A stretch of DNA of 41,858 bases from Methanosphaera sp. (GCA_017430835.1 JAFRMD010000053.1:1-41858), one strand, 5' to 3'; positions 8,790 through 18,373 are shown, numbered from the stretch's first letter. The notes: a model not told the origin generated them from the sequence alone. Program-made: numbers and translations.

Positions 8790-9362
8790 TTATAGTATGT
8801 GGAATATTAGTTCAGAACTTATTAGTCCTACTAGAATTATGAACAGTGCTATTTTAATTAGCATATTTATTTTCTGATATGATTGGTCAGCTTTTAAAAA
8901 TCCGAAGGATATTAGTAAACGCGGAATACTTACTTGTAAGTGTATGTTTATTGAAATAAACAGTAATGTATCAATTATAATATGCATAATTTTAATTGAA
9001 AGTGGTAAATTCATTACAGACGCTTGATAACTGATAATGTGTAATATTATGAAAACAATTATTACTATTCCACTGTAAATTTGAATATCTGTGTCTTTTC
9101 TAATGAAGGAGTATGTTTTAATGTTTTTTTGCTTAATTTTGTCTTTGATAAACAGGTAGAAACTAATTATTATATGCAATAGTAGACATAGAAATAATTC
9201 CCTTCCTGTCTCTTTTAAATTTGGTGAATATTTTATTAATCCTGCCATGCATAATGATGTTATGCTTGCATGCCGTATTAGGATAAATAATATAAGTATT
9301 AGGATTATTGAATTAATTTTTCTTAGTGAAAATATGTTTATGATTTTTTCTTTTTTATTCAT
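8790..9362 (-). CDS. Five-helix membrane anchor, probable fumarate reductase subunit C
   Basis: This 190-residue protein has five hydrophobic segments at about residues 18-38, 56-73, 96-112, 122-140 and 168-188. It is the first gene of the fumarate reductase operon. Five helices in a protein of this size match the single-anchor SdhC/FrdC arrangement, although no clear sequence signature confirms it. Histidines in or next to helices (His31, His63, His108, His127, His141, His188) could be haem b ligands. The segment HLQVSIPRLLISFG after helix 4 is the most distinctive stretch. This is notable because Methanobacteriales are regarded as lacking cytochromes and quinones. The function is inferred from position and topology. 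It shares a 137-bp divergent promoter region with the MATE gene. Confidence 0.7.
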   Translation of the reverse strand: MNKKEKIINIFSLRKINSIILILILFILIRHASITSLCMAGLIKYSPNLKETGRELFLCLLLHIIISFYLFIKDKIKQKNIKTYSFIRKDTDIQIYSGIVIIVFIILHIISYQASVMNLPLSIKIMHIIIDTLLFISINIHLQVSIPRLLISFGFLKADQSYQKINMLIKIALFIILVGLISSELIFHIL

Positions 9363-9439
9363 CTTGAAAACTCTCTTTATAATATTATATGCTTTGTTTT
9401 CTTTTCTATTATTATTTTTTCTTTAATTATTATAGAAGG

Positions 9440-9489
9440 TTTTATATACTAATACTTGCATATACAAGTATATACTTGCATGTGCAAGA
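9440..9489 (+). promoter_or_regulatory. MATE-marR promoter with two phased palindromes (probable MarR operator)
   Basis: A TATA-like TTTATATAC (9441-9449) is followed at once by two inverted repeats. The first is ACTTG-CATATA-CAAGT (9454-9469). The second is ACTTG-CATGTG-CAAGA (9474-9489), which contains TTGCA/TGCAA arms. Their centres are 20 bp apart, two helical turns, and they cover the expected transcription start. MarR proteins bind such palindromes, and a MarR gene lies in the operon. The strong ribosome-binding site TGAGGT (9491-9496) follows. Confidence 0.7.
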
Positions 9490-9499
9490 ATGAGGTTTT

Positions 9500-10867
9500 A
9501 TGATGGAAAAAAATTCAAACATAGAAATGATAACGGGAGATCCTAAAAATGCTATAAACAAGCTAGCAATACCAATTATTGCAAGTATGCTACTAATATT
9601 TGCAAACAACATAATTGACAGTATATGGGTAGCAGGACTGGGTGCAGACCCACTGGCAGCATTAGGATATATAACACCACTATTTATGGTACTGGTGGGA
9701 GCAGGAAATGGAATAGGGGCAGGAGCAAACTCTCTTATTTCAAGATACATAGGAGCACAAGACAAACACAATGCAGACAATGCAGCAATACATTCAATTA
9801 TATTAAGTATAATAATATCAATAATACTGACAATACTTTTCATAGTCTTCTTAAAAGATTTACTAAACATTATGGGAGCAAGCAGTGTACTATCCTATGG
9901 GATGGAATATGGGATAGTAATGTTTTCATGGTCATTTGCAGTACTTATCCCGCCAATAATAGGGGGAGCATTCAGAGCAGAAGGGGACATTAAAAGAGCA
10001 ACAATACCAATGGCAACTACGGCAATATCTAACATGATACTAGACCCAATATTCATATACATATTAAATATGGGTATTGCAGGAGCAGCATGGGCAACAG
10101 GAATAGCAGCATTCCTAGGATTACTAATGATGCTATACTGGATATTCATCAAAAAAGACACTTACCTAGCATATGACATGAAAGATTTCAAAAACAATTT
10201 CACAATGTACAAAGATATTCTAGTTGTAGGAATACCGGCAAGTCTAGAACAATTAATAATGGCAGCATTAGCAGTAGTAGTCAACTTCATGTTAACAGTA
10301 GTATCAGGACCAGTAGCAGTAGCAGTATATACAGCAGGATGGAGAATCATATCCATAGGAATGTTACCTGCAATCGGTGTGGGAACAGGTGCAATATCAG
10401 TAGCTGGAGTGGCATTTGGTTCTAGAAAATATGAAAACCTAAGAATTACAACGAGATACTCAGTAAAAGTAGGATTAATATCATCAATAATAGTATGTGC
10501 AATTCTATACATCTTTGCAACACAGATAGCATTAATATTCTCATATTCAGAATCAAGTGCACAACTAGCACCATTAATAGCAGGATTCTTACAACTAATG
10601 TGTCTATTCATATTATATGTACCATTTGGAGCATCGGCAGGAAACGTATTCCAAGGAATAGGAAAAGGAACAACATCATTCATATTAACAACATTTAGGG
10701 AATTCGTACTAGTACTGGTATTTGCGTACATACTAGGATTTGTAATGAACATGGGAGAATTTGGAATATACTGTGGAATGCTACTTGGTGGATTAATTGG
10801 ATCAGTAATCGCATATGTTTACATAGAAATATATGTAAAAAAACTAATAGAAAACAAATCCAAATAA
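9500..10867 (+). CDS. MATE-family multidrug/Na+ exporter
   Basis: This is a 455-residue integral membrane protein with about twelve hydrophobic helices in two related halves, the normal MATE length. MATE transporters export organic cations or drugs in exchange for Na+ or H+. The early PIIASMLLIFANNIIDSIWVAGLGADPLAALGY region matches the helix 1-2 signature of NorM-like members, and there is the usual charged loop in the middle near residues 220-235. The start could be the first or second ATG of ATGATG. TGAGGT just upstream supports it. The gene is followed after 28 bases by a MarR regulator, giving a typical self-regulated efflux operon. The substrate cannot be predicted. Confidence 0.93.
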   Translation: MMEKNSNIEMITGDPKNAINKLAIPIIASMLLIFANNIIDSIWVAGLGADPLAALGYITPLFMVLVGAGNGIGAGANSLISRYIGAQDKHNADNAAIHSIILSIIISIILTILFIVFLKDLLNIMGASSVLSYGMEYGIVMFSWSFAVLIPPIIGGAFRAEGDIKRATIPMATTAISNMILDPIFIYILNMGIAGAAWATGIAAFLGLLMMLYWIFIKKDTYLAYDMKDFKNNFTMYKDILVVGIPASLEQLIMAALAVVVNFMLTVVSGPVAVAVYTAGWRIISIGMLPAIGVGTGAISVAGVAFGSRKYENLRITTRYSVKVGLISSIIVCAILYIFATQIALIFSYSESSAQLAPLIAGFLQLMCLFILYVPFGASAGNVFQGIGKGTTSFILTTFREFVLVLVFAYILGFVMNMGEFGIYCGMLLGGLIGSVIAYVYIEIYVKKLIENKSK

Positions 10868-10895
10868 CAATAAAAAAACGAGGGTTGACTTAACT

Positions 10896-11312
10896 ATGAA
10901 AATGGATGACATAATGCCCACAAATGCATATATATCTATAATACACAGAAAACATGCCAGTTACATAAACCAAAAAGTAAAAGATGAAAACTTAACATAT
11001 GGATTGTATCCCATACTTATAGAAATATATAGACATGATGGATTAATACAAGAAGAAATAGCAGAAAACTTTCAATTAAATGAAAGTACAGTAACCAGAA
11101 ACCTTAAGAAACTAGAAGATAAAGGTTTAATACAAAGAACCAAAAAAGAAAGAAAAAAAATCATTACAATTACAACAGAAGGTAAAAAAACAGCTCAGGA
11201 AGTAATGGACTATGATGGGGAATGGGATGAAAATATTAAGAAAATATTAGAATATGAAGAATTTGTTGAATTTAAAAAGACATTGACAAAAATCTGTAGT
11301 AAATTAATATAA
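10896..11312 (+). CDS. MarR-family transcriptional regulator
   Basis: This is a 138-residue winged-helix protein. The recognition-helix region IAENFQLNESTVTRNLKKLEDKGLI (about residues 52-76) is followed by a basic wing (RTKKERKKIITITTEGK), the normal MarR layout. MarR dimers bind palindromic operators and release them on binding small ligands. It lies 28 bases after the MATE stop, with GAGGG before the ATG, so it is co-transcribed with the exporter. The two palindromes at 9454-9489 are its likely target, making the operon self-regulating. A second ATG two codons downstream is an alternative start. Confidence 0.92.
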   Translation: MKMDDIMPTNAYISIIHRKHASYINQKVKDENLTYGLYPILIEIYRHDGLIQEEIAENFQLNESTVTRNLKKLEDKGLIQRTKKERKKIITITTEGKKTAQEVMDYDGEWDENIKKILEYEEFVEFKKTLTKICSKLI

Positions 11313-11398
11313 ATTAGTTTTTAAGAGAATCATTTAACCTCCAAAATAATAATCTTTTTTTGAATGAATAATATCAACAAATTAAAACAATGAATGAA

Positions 11399-12190
11399 TT
11401 ATTTACCTTCATATATTAAATAGAAGGCATTAGTTGCAAAGAAAAGAAGAAAAGTTTCCAGCAATGCTGATATTATAAAATCACCGAATATTTGTCCTAA
11501 TACTATAATTATATTAATGACTATGATAAGTATTATTCCAATGGCAATTAAAAACTTAACATATCTTTTATAACCAATATTTTTAATAACTTTAAGTATT
11601 ACACGTAAATCCAATGCATATAATAGGTTATCTGTTCTAAACAATATTGATTTTCCAATAAAACCAAAAGATGAGAAAACTATGAGAATAACTATTGTAA
11701 TAATGAGGTTTATTTCAATACTTCTTTGTAAACCCATCATAATGTCTATAGGTAATTCATGAGAAATTTCTTGGATAGTTATAAAAGTAGCATCCGCATT
11801 ATTTACTTTAATATAATTGATTAAATTATAAATTTTAGAATAAACACCTGTTGGAAAGATAAAAAATGAACTACATACTAAAGTCAATACTAGATAATAC
11901 ATAGTAATAACATATTCCCTGACACCTTCCATAAATGAATCAAATAATCTAATTTCAACTTTTTTATCATAAACTGCTAGATGAGTAATGTGCATCATTA
12001 TTCCCATGATAATTAAAATTATCAACATATTGATAATTATCTTAACAATTGATAAATCACCTATGTTTATATGATAAAAACTATCAGTAATAACTTCATA
12101 AGAAAATGCTAATAAGAAAACTATAATAAATAGTTTCAGCTCTTTAAATGGAAGCATTAATGATTCACGGATAATGTTTCTAATTCTCAT
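11399..12190 (-). CDS. Six-helix membrane protein, DUF4013-like
   Basis: This is a 263-residue protein with about six hydrophobic helices and an N-terminal basic amphipathic stretch (RIRNIIRESLMLPF). The layout resembles the DUF4013 membrane proteins common in Methanobacteriales: short N-terminal helix, paired helices, and a central 'DSF.EG.REY' stretch near residues 84-93. The function of that family is unknown. It stands alone, convergent with the marR gene and divergent from tex. The 86 bases between it and marR hold a T7 run at about 11356-11362 that can end the plus-strand transcript. The family assignment is from overall resemblance and is moderate. Confidence 0.7.
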   Translation of the reverse strand: MRIRNIIRESLMLPFKELKLFIIVFLLAFSYEVITDSFYHINIGDLSIVKIIINMLIILIIMGIMMHITHLAVYDKKVEIRLFDSFMEGVREYVITMYYLVLTLVCSSFFIFPTGVYSKIYNLINYIKVNNADATFITIQEISHELPIDIMMGLQRSIEINLIITIVILIVFSSFGFIGKSILFRTDNLLYALDLRVILKVIKNIGYKRYVKFLIAIGIILIIVINIIIVLGQIFGDFIISALLETFLLFFATNAFYLIYEGK

Positions 12191-12392
12191 TGTATCTTTT
12201 ATTATTTATATTATTAAAAATATTTATAACATCATATGGTAAACATACATTTAAGTGATTTTTTCACGTAAAGGTTAAAAAAAATTCACCATTTTTTAAT
12301 ATACACTCTATTTTAGGATTTACTATTTTTCTAAACTGAATCCATAACTATAAATTATTTTAACAGTAATATATTAATTGAAATTTTCAGAT

Positions 12393-12398
12393 AGGTGA
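12393..12398 (+). promoter_or_regulatory. Shine-Dalgarno AGGTGA that fixes the tex start
   Basis: AGGTGA at 12393-12398 contains the GTG that would be the most upstream in-frame start codon of tex. Its position 8 bases before ATGATG (12407-12412) shows that it is the ribosome-binding site and not the start. Confidence 0.7.
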
Positions 12399-12406
12399 AA
12401 AATATA

Positions 12407-14560
12407 ATGATGGATATTGATAGAATAATAGCAAATGAATTAGATATAAAGCCTTGGCAAGCTGATGCAGCAATAACATTAATTAATGAAGATAATTCTA
12501 TACCATTCATTGCTCGTTACCGTAAAGAAGCAACTGGTGGATTAAATGATGAATTATTAAGAACATTAAATGAACGATTAGTATACCTGAGAAAATTAGA
12601 GGAAAGAAAAAGACAAATATTAAACAACATAGAAAAACAGGGAAAACTCACTTTAAATCTGGAAAAAGAGATAGAAGAAGCTTCAACAATGGTCGAATTA
12701 GAGGATTTGTACCGGCCATATAAACAGAAGAAACAAACAAGAGCAACTAAGGCACGTGAAAAGGGATTGGAAAAATTAGCATTAACAATCTATGATCAAA
12801 AACTAGACTATCCAATAGAAAAAGAAGCAAAAAAATACCTAAATGATGAAGTAACAAGTATTGATGAAGCAAAACAGGGGGCAAATGATATCATAGCAGA
12901 TATGATATCAGATAAAGCCACATTTAGAAGATTCATTAGAGACATAACATTAAAAAAAGGAAAAATAACCATAACACCAAAGGATAAAGAAGTAAAATCA
13001 GAGTATGAAATGTACTATAATTATTCTGAAGATATTTCTGATATTGTTCAACACAGAATTTTGGCAATAAACCGTGGAGAAAAAGAAAAAATACTGAATG
13101 TTAAAATAGATGCACCAATAGAAAACATAGAATTTTTCCTAGAAGATGAAATATTAATAAACTATTCAAATAATCCAAGCAAACCGGAATACAATAAGTA
13201 CACAACAGACTTTATCAAGGAAGCTATAAACGATTCATACAAACGATTAATAGCTCCGGCAATAGAAAGAGAAATCCGCAGTATACTAACGGAAGTTGCA
13301 GAAGACAAATCAATCAAAGTCTTTAAGAAAAATTTGGAACAATTGCTGATGCAACCACCAATAACTGGAAAAACAGTACTCGGATGGGATCCGGCATTCC
13401 GTACAGGATGTAAGTTAGCAGTAATTGATGAATATGGAAAAGTACTAGATACCACAGTTGTTTATCCAACAGAACCACAAAACAAGATTGAAGAAACGAA
13501 ATCAATAGTCAGGGATTTGATAAAAAAATACAAGGTGGATCTTATTGCATTAGGCAATGGAACAGCATCTCGAGAATCAGAACAGATCATCTCAGACATT
13601 ATAAAGAATACTAAAGTAAAGTATGTGATAGTTAATGAAGCAGGAGCAAGTGTTTATTCAGCAAGTGACCTTGCAAGAGAAGAATTCCCAAATTGTGACG
13701 TAACGGAACGTGGAGCCATATCCATTGCAAGACGTCTGCAGGATCCCCTTGCTGAACTGGTTAAAATTGACCCTAAAAGCATAGGAGTAGGACAATATCA
13801 GCATGATATGAATCCTAAAAAACTAGACGAATCACTTGAGGGAATTGTTGAAAAAAGTGTAAACAATGTAGGTATTGACCTTAACACAGCATCAGCATCA
13901 CTTATGCAGCATGTTGCGGGTGTGTCAAAAAAGATTGCAAACAATATAGTTAAATACAGGGAAGAAAATGGTTCATTTGTTGACCGTAACCAACTACTAA
14001 AGGTACCTGGTATTGGAGCCAAAACATTTCAGCAGTGTGCGGGATTTATGAGGATATATGAATCAAATAACATCTTAGACAGTACTTGTGTTCATCCTGA
14101 ATCATATGATACAACATTAGCATTACTTACTGTATACGGTTATGACTTGTTTGATGTAAAAAATGGTGGAGTAAACCTGGAAGTTGAAGATTTGGAAAAG
14201 CTGTCAACACAATTGGGTGTGGGAGAATGGACATTAAGTGATATAATATCTGAACTAAAAAAACCTGGACGAGATCCACGTGAAGAACTAGATGCTCCAC
14301 AACTAAGAAGTGATGTATTGGACATTGAAGATTTAGAAGAAGATATGATATTAGAAGGTGTTGTTAGAAATGTGGTAGATTTTGGAGCATTTGTAGATAT
14401 AGGCGTGCATCAGGATGGATTAGTACATATTTCACAATTGACTGATACACAATTTGTTAAACACCCTATGGACATTGTTAATGTTGGAGATATAGTTGAA
14501 GTCAAAGTATTATCAGTAGATTATGAGAAAAATAGGATAAGTTTATCAATGATACTATAA
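12407..14560 (+). CDS. tex: Tex-like RNA-binding transcription accessory protein
   Basis: This is a 717-residue Tex/Spt6-related protein, close to the usual length. Domains in order are a helical N-terminal Tex domain (residues 1-190), a middle helical part, a YqgF/RNase H-like domain (GWDPAFRTGCKLAVID near residue 325), two helix-hairpin-helix units (DLNTASASLMQHVAGVS and LLKVPGIGAKTFQQCAGF, about residues 485-545), and a C-terminal S1 RNA-binding domain ending at the stop. Tex binds nucleic acids and is linked to transcription; its exact role in archaea is unresolved. I chose the ATG at 12407 because the upstream GTG at 12395 lies inside the AGGTGA ribosome-binding site. The gene stands alone, with T-rich sequence after its stop. 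Confidence 0.94.
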   Translation: MMDIDRIIANELDIKPWQADAAITLINEDNSIPFIARYRKEATGGLNDELLRTLNERLVYLRKLEERKRQILNNIEKQGKLTLNLEKEIEEASTMVELEDLYRPYKQKKQTRATKAREKGLEKLALTIYDQKLDYPIEKEAKKYLNDEVTSIDEAKQGANDIIADMISDKATFRRFIRDITLKKGKITITPKDKEVKSEYEMYYNYSEDISDIVQHRILAINRGEKEKILNVKIDAPIENIEFFLEDEILINYSNNPSKPEYNKYTTDFIKEAINDSYKRLIAPAIEREIRSILTEVAEDKSIKVFKKNLEQLLMQPPITGKTVLGWDPAFRTGCKLAVIDEYGKVLDTTVVYPTEPQNKIEETKSIVRDLIKKYKVDLIALGNGTASRESEQIISDIIKNTKVKYVIVNEAGASVYSASDLAREEFPNCDVTERGAISIARRLQDPLAELVKIDPKSIGVGQYQHDMNPKKLDESLEGIVEKSVNNVGIDLNTASASLMQHVAGVSKKIANNIVKYREENGSFVDRNQLLKVPGIGAKTFQQCAGFMRIYESNNILDSTCVHPESYDTTLALLTVYGYDLFDVKNGGVNLEVEDLEKLSTQLGVGEWTLSDIISELKKPGRDPREELDAPQLRSDVLDIEDLEEDMILEGVVRNVVDFGAFVDIGVHQDGLVHISQLTDTQFVKHPMDIVNVGDIVEVKVLSVDYEKNRISLSMIL

Positions 14561-14624
14561 TATTTTAATTTCTTTAACTTTTTTTATATTTTGAAATTAT
14601 TTTTTTTTCACATTTTTAAAATAA

Positions 14625-14696
14625 AGTATATAAGCTTTAGAAAACAAATATATTAACATCTATCGTATGATAATAATTAATAATGATTAATCATAC
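14625..14696 (+). promoter_or_regulatory. Promoter region of the acetyl-CoA synthetase gene with a palindrome
   Basis: A TATA-like AGTATATAAG (14625-14634) lies about 160 bases before the start codon. Downstream, GTATGAT (14665-14671) and ATCATAC (14690-14696) form a perfect 7-bp inverted repeat with an 18-base AT-rich spacer. Placed near or just after the expected transcription start, it could be an operator or a leader hairpin. No regulator is identified. Confidence 0.35.
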
Positions 14697-14794
14697 AAAA
14701 TATTTATTTAAGAAATATTTATGAAAACAAAATACTTTTTGAGTTTGTTTTGAAAATATTTAGCAAAGAAAAAATACTATTTGGAGAAATAATT

Positions 14795-16894
14795 ATGAAA
14801 GATCTCACAGGATTATTCAATCCAAGAGGAGTGGCCGTAATCGGTGCATCAAATCAAAAAGGAAAATTAGGTTACATAGTAACAGATAATTTAAAAACAT
14901 GTGGCTTCAAAGGAAAAATATACCCTATAAATATTAAGGCAGAAGAGGATATTTTAGGATTAAAAGCATATAAAACAGTATTGGATATTGAAGGAGATTG
15001 TGACTTAGCAGTAGTAGCAATTCCTTCAAGATTCGCAAATGCTGCTCTAGAAGAATGTGGACAAAGAGGAATTAAAAACGTAATTGTCTTAACAGCAGGA
15101 TTTAAAGAAGTTGGTGGAGAAGGTGTAAAACTAGAAGAAGAATTAGCATCAATTGCTAAAAAATATGACATGAACGTTCAAGGACCTAACTGTCTAGGAA
15201 GTTTAGATGCACACACACCACTTAACGCATCATTCGCACAAATAATGCCAGAACCAGGAAATATTGCATTCGTATCCCAGAGTGGTGCAATGACTGTAGC
15301 AATTATTGATTGGAGTGTATCCGAAGGTATAGGATTTAGTAAAGTAGTCAGTTTAGGAAATAAGGCTGACGTATCCGAAATAGATGTTATTGAAGAATTA
15401 GCTGATGATGACAAAACAGATGTAATTTTAGGATACCTTGAAGGAATTAGTGAAGGAGAAAGATTCCTTGAAGTAATGAAAAAGGTAACACAGAAAAAAC
15501 CAGTAATTTTACTTAAATCTGGATCAAGTCAAGCTGGAGCAAAAGCAGTATCATCACACACAGGAGCATTAGCAGGAAATGACTTTGCATTTGATGCAGC
15601 ATTTGAGAACTGTGGAGTAATGAGAGCAAGATCAATGCAAGACCTCTTTGACTTAGGTACAGCATTTTCAAAAACAGACTTACCAAAAGGTAAAAACATA
15701 GCAGTAATTACAAACGCTGGTGGTGGAGGAGTACTTACCGCAGATAAAATAGAAGAAGAAGGATTACAACTAGCTGAACTAACAGAAGAAACCATGGCAA
15801 AACTCAGAGAAGTAATCCCCGATGAAGGTAGTGTACATAACCCTATTGACGTATTAGGTGATGCTTCCCCTGAAGCATATGAAAAAACATTAGAAATAGT
15901 GCTTGCAGAAGACTACATTGACAGTGCAATTATCATGGCATGTCCAACAGCATCTTACAAACCAAGAGAAGTAGGACAAGCAATTGTTGATGCTAAAATC
16001 AAATTCAACAAACCAATCATGGTAGTAAACATGGGTGGACCTACATTTGTCGAAGAAAACCTAGTATTACGTGAACATGGCATACAAACATTCGTATTCC
16101 CTGAAACCGCTGTAGTTGCTCTTAAAGGAATGGCAAAATTCTCAGAAATTAAACAAAAAAATCATGAATCCGCAATAGAAAACTTATCCGGAATCAACAA
16201 GGAAGAAGCAGCAAAAATCATTGAATCAGTTAAAGAAAGTGGAAAAGATGCACTTATCGGAAGTGAAGCATACCAGGTTGCAAAAGCATATGGTATATCA
16301 GCAGCTCCTATAGTACTAGCAACTAGCAAAGAAGAAGCTGGAGAAGCAGCAGAAGAAATGCAGTACCCAGTAGTTCTTAAAATAGCATCTGATAAGATAT
16401 TACACAAAACAGATATTGGTGGAGTACAAGTAAACATCAACTCTAAAGAAGAAGTTGAACAAAAATTCGAAGAAATTATTGCAAGAGCAAAAGAAGCACA
16501 TCCAGATGTAGTTCCGGATGGAGTGGAAGTACAAAAAATGATGCCTAAAGGACAGGAAGTACTTGTAGGTATGCTCAGAGATGCACAATTTGGTCCTATC
16601 ATAGGATTTGGTATGGGTGGAATCTATGTAAACCTAATTAATGATGTAAACTTCAAATTAGGTTTAGGAATGACCGAAGATGCTATTGATGAACAAATTA
16701 ACAGTACAAAAGTAAGTAAATTACTTGAAGGTTACCGTGGAGACGCACCTTGTGACATTGATGCAGTAAAAGATACACTTAAACGTGTAGCAAGATTAAC
16801 ACTTGATTTCCCAGAAATAAAAGAGTTAGATATTAACCCAGTATTCTGTTATGAAGAAGGTTCAAGTGCATTAGATATAAAAATTAAATTATAA
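14795..16894 (+). CDS. Acetyl-CoA synthetase (ADP-forming), fused alpha-beta subunits
   Basis: This is a 699-residue protein of the nucleoside diphosphate-forming acyl-CoA synthetase family. It interconverts acetyl-CoA, ADP and phosphate with acetate, ATP and CoA. The order is a CoA-binding domain (FNPRGVAVIGASNQKGKLG near the start), two succinyl-CoA-ligase-like domains with the phospho-histidine His255 in SSHTGALAG, then an ATP-grasp beta domain (from about residue 480; VLKIASDKILHKTDIGGV, GFGMGGIYVNL). The fusion of alpha and beta is common in archaea. The ATG at 14795 is preceded by GGAG 8 bases upstream and starts directly at the CoA-binding domain. The frame stays open to a TTG at 14750, which lacks such support. 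Other short-chain acids are possible substrates. Confidence 0.92.
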   Translation: MKDLTGLFNPRGVAVIGASNQKGKLGYIVTDNLKTCGFKGKIYPINIKAEEDILGLKAYKTVLDIEGDCDLAVVAIPSRFANAALEECGQRGIKNVIVLTAGFKEVGGEGVKLEEELASIAKKYDMNVQGPNCLGSLDAHTPLNASFAQIMPEPGNIAFVSQSGAMTVAIIDWSVSEGIGFSKVVSLGNKADVSEIDVIEELADDDKTDVILGYLEGISEGERFLEVMKKVTQKKPVILLKSGSSQAGAKAVSSHTGALAGNDFAFDAAFENCGVMRARSMQDLFDLGTAFSKTDLPKGKNIAVITNAGGGGVLTADKIEEEGLQLAELTEETMAKLREVIPDEGSVHNPIDVLGDASPEAYEKTLEIVLAEDYIDSAIIMACPTASYKPREVGQAIVDAKIKFNKPIMVVNMGGPTFVEENLVLREHGIQTFVFPETAVVALKGMAKFSEIKQKNHESAIENLSGINKEEAAKIIESVKESGKDALIGSEAYQVAKAYGISAAPIVLATSKEEAGEAAEEMQYPVVLKIASDKILHKTDIGGVQVNINSKEEVEQKFEEIIARAKEAHPDVVPDGVEVQKMMPKGQEVLVGMLRDAQFGPIIGFGMGGIYVNLINDVNFKLGLGMTEDAIDEQINSTKVSKLLEGYRGDAPCDIDAVKDTLKRVARLTLDFPEIKELDINPVFCYEEGSSALDIKIKL

Positions 16895-17044
16895 TTTTTA
16901 TTCAAACATTCTTTTTTTAATATAACTTTTATTATTTTTTTAAATTGTTACTTTTATTATTATTTCAACTCATTTTAGTAAAAATACTTAAATATCAACT
17001 TAAATAAATATATAGTTAAGCTTTTAAAATTTGGAAGTTGTCAT

Positions 17045-18373
17045 ATGGATATTAAAACAAGTATTGCTTTAAGAATGGGAAAATTATCAATATTTTTTCT
17101 AAACTTATTTAATAAAAGTGGAACAGCATTACCAGGGAATGTTGCTTTAAAGATAGATAATTCCTTCTTAAGTGTTTTAAATGAAAAATGTGATAAAAAA
17201 ATTCTTATCACAGGTACTAATGGTAAAACGACTACCAATAACCTTATCAATCATGTTTTAAAAGATAATGTTCTTCTTTCAAATCTTAAAGGAGCAAACA
17301 TGAAACAAGGTGTTGCAACAACATATGTAAGGAATACCAAAAATCATTATGACTATGGAATATTTGAAGTAGATGAAGGTTCATTAGATTATATTAGCAG
17401 TTTTATTAAACCTGATTATATCATATTAACAAACTTCTTCAGAGACCAGTTGGATCGATATGGTGAAATTGAAGGAATAATTGAAGAAGTTTTAGAAGAT
17501 GTAAAATTATTGCCCAATACTAAATTAATAATTAATTGTGATGACCCCTATGTTAACCAATTTGTAAACAAAGTAGATAATCAAATTCTAAAATTTGGTT
17601 TAGATATTCCAACAAATGAAATTGTAGAAAAAAATCTATTAATAAAGAAATGTCCAATTTGTGGAGATGAACTAAAATATATAAAGCATACATATGGTCA
17701 TTTAGGGGATTATTCTTGTTCTAATTGTGGATTTAATAATCAGAATAAAGATTTTAAGGTAACAAATATTGATGAAAGTAATTCTTCACAAATAATTACA
17801 ATACAACATGATACGGAGCAATATACAATTAATTATCCTTATTCTGGATTATATAATGCATATAATGTAGTTGGTGTATTAACTTTAGCAAATGAATTAG
17901 GATTAGATGCTAAAAAAACAATAGAATACATGGAAAACTTCTCATTTTCATTGGGAAGAATGGAAGAATTTGAATACAAGAATAAACAAATAAAAGTAAT
18001 ATTAACAAAAAATCCTATTGGACTAAGCCAAGTAACACGCCTAATATCAAAGGATTCCAGAACAAAAACAGTTGTACATATACTTAATGATAATCCTGCA
18101 GATGGAAGAGACATATCATGGATTTGGGATGCAAACACTAACTGTACAAATGATGAAACAATAAAAAATTACTATTGTAGTGGAATCAGAGCAGAAGAAA
18201 TTGCACTTAAAAAGAAATATGATGAGGTTAACCTTGAAAAAATACACATTATTGAAAGTATGAAAAAAGTTGTAGATACTGCAATAGAAGATGATGTAGA
18301 AATAGTTTATGTACTACCAACATATACAGCAGTATTTGAAACAAGGGATTATATTAGTAGTATTGTTAAATAA
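17045..18373 (+). CDS. murT: MurT-like Mur ligase family protein
   Basis: This is a 442-residue Mur ligase with the P-loop GTNGKTTT (Gly57-Thr63). It has an inserted zinc ribbon (Cys203, Cys206, Cys225, Cys228) and a C-terminal DUF1727 domain, the layout of MurT. In Gram-positive bacteria MurT and GatD amidate the glutamate of lipid II. In pseudomurein-walled methanogens a homologous pair is thought to act on wall precursors, with the exact reaction not settled. The gene is followed after 12 bases by gatD, so they form an operon. A TATA-like AAATATATAG lies 30 bases before the ATG, implying a very short leader. Confidence 0.92.
   Translation: MDIKTSIALRMGKLSIFFLNLFNKSGTALPGNVALKIDNSFLSVLNEKCDKKILITGTNGKTTTNNLINHVLKDNVLLSNLKGANMKQGVATTYVRNTKNHYDYGIFEVDEGSLDYISSFIKPDYIILTNFFRDQLDRYGEIEGIIEEVLEDVKLLPNTKLIINCDDPYVNQFVNKVDNQILKFGLDIPTNEIVEKNLLIKKCPICGDELKYIKHTYGHLGDYSCSNCGFNNQNKDFKVTNIDESNSSQIITIQHDTEQYTINYPYSGLYNAYNVVGVLTLANELGLDAKKTIEYMENFSFSLGRMEEFEYKNKQIKVILTKNPIGLSQVTRLISKDSRTKTVVHILNDNPADGRDISWIWDANTNCTNDETIKNYYCSGIRAEEIALKKKYDEVNLEKIHIIESMKKVVDTAIEDDVEIVYVLPTYTAVFETRDYISSIVK

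Noticed and set aside
9442..9870. Minus-strand open frame of 142 codons across the MATE gene start
   Set aside because: It is antisense to the clearly identified MATE exporter and crosses its promoter palindromes.
10162..10752. Minus-strand open frame of 196 codons
   Set aside because: It is antisense to the MATE gene, with a composition dictated by the membrane-helix codons on the other strand. No domain is visible.
16162..16602. Minus-strand open frame of 146 codons
   Set aside because: It is antisense to the ATP-grasp part of the acetyl-CoA synthetase. Its Ser/Ala/Cys-rich product has no recognisable motif.
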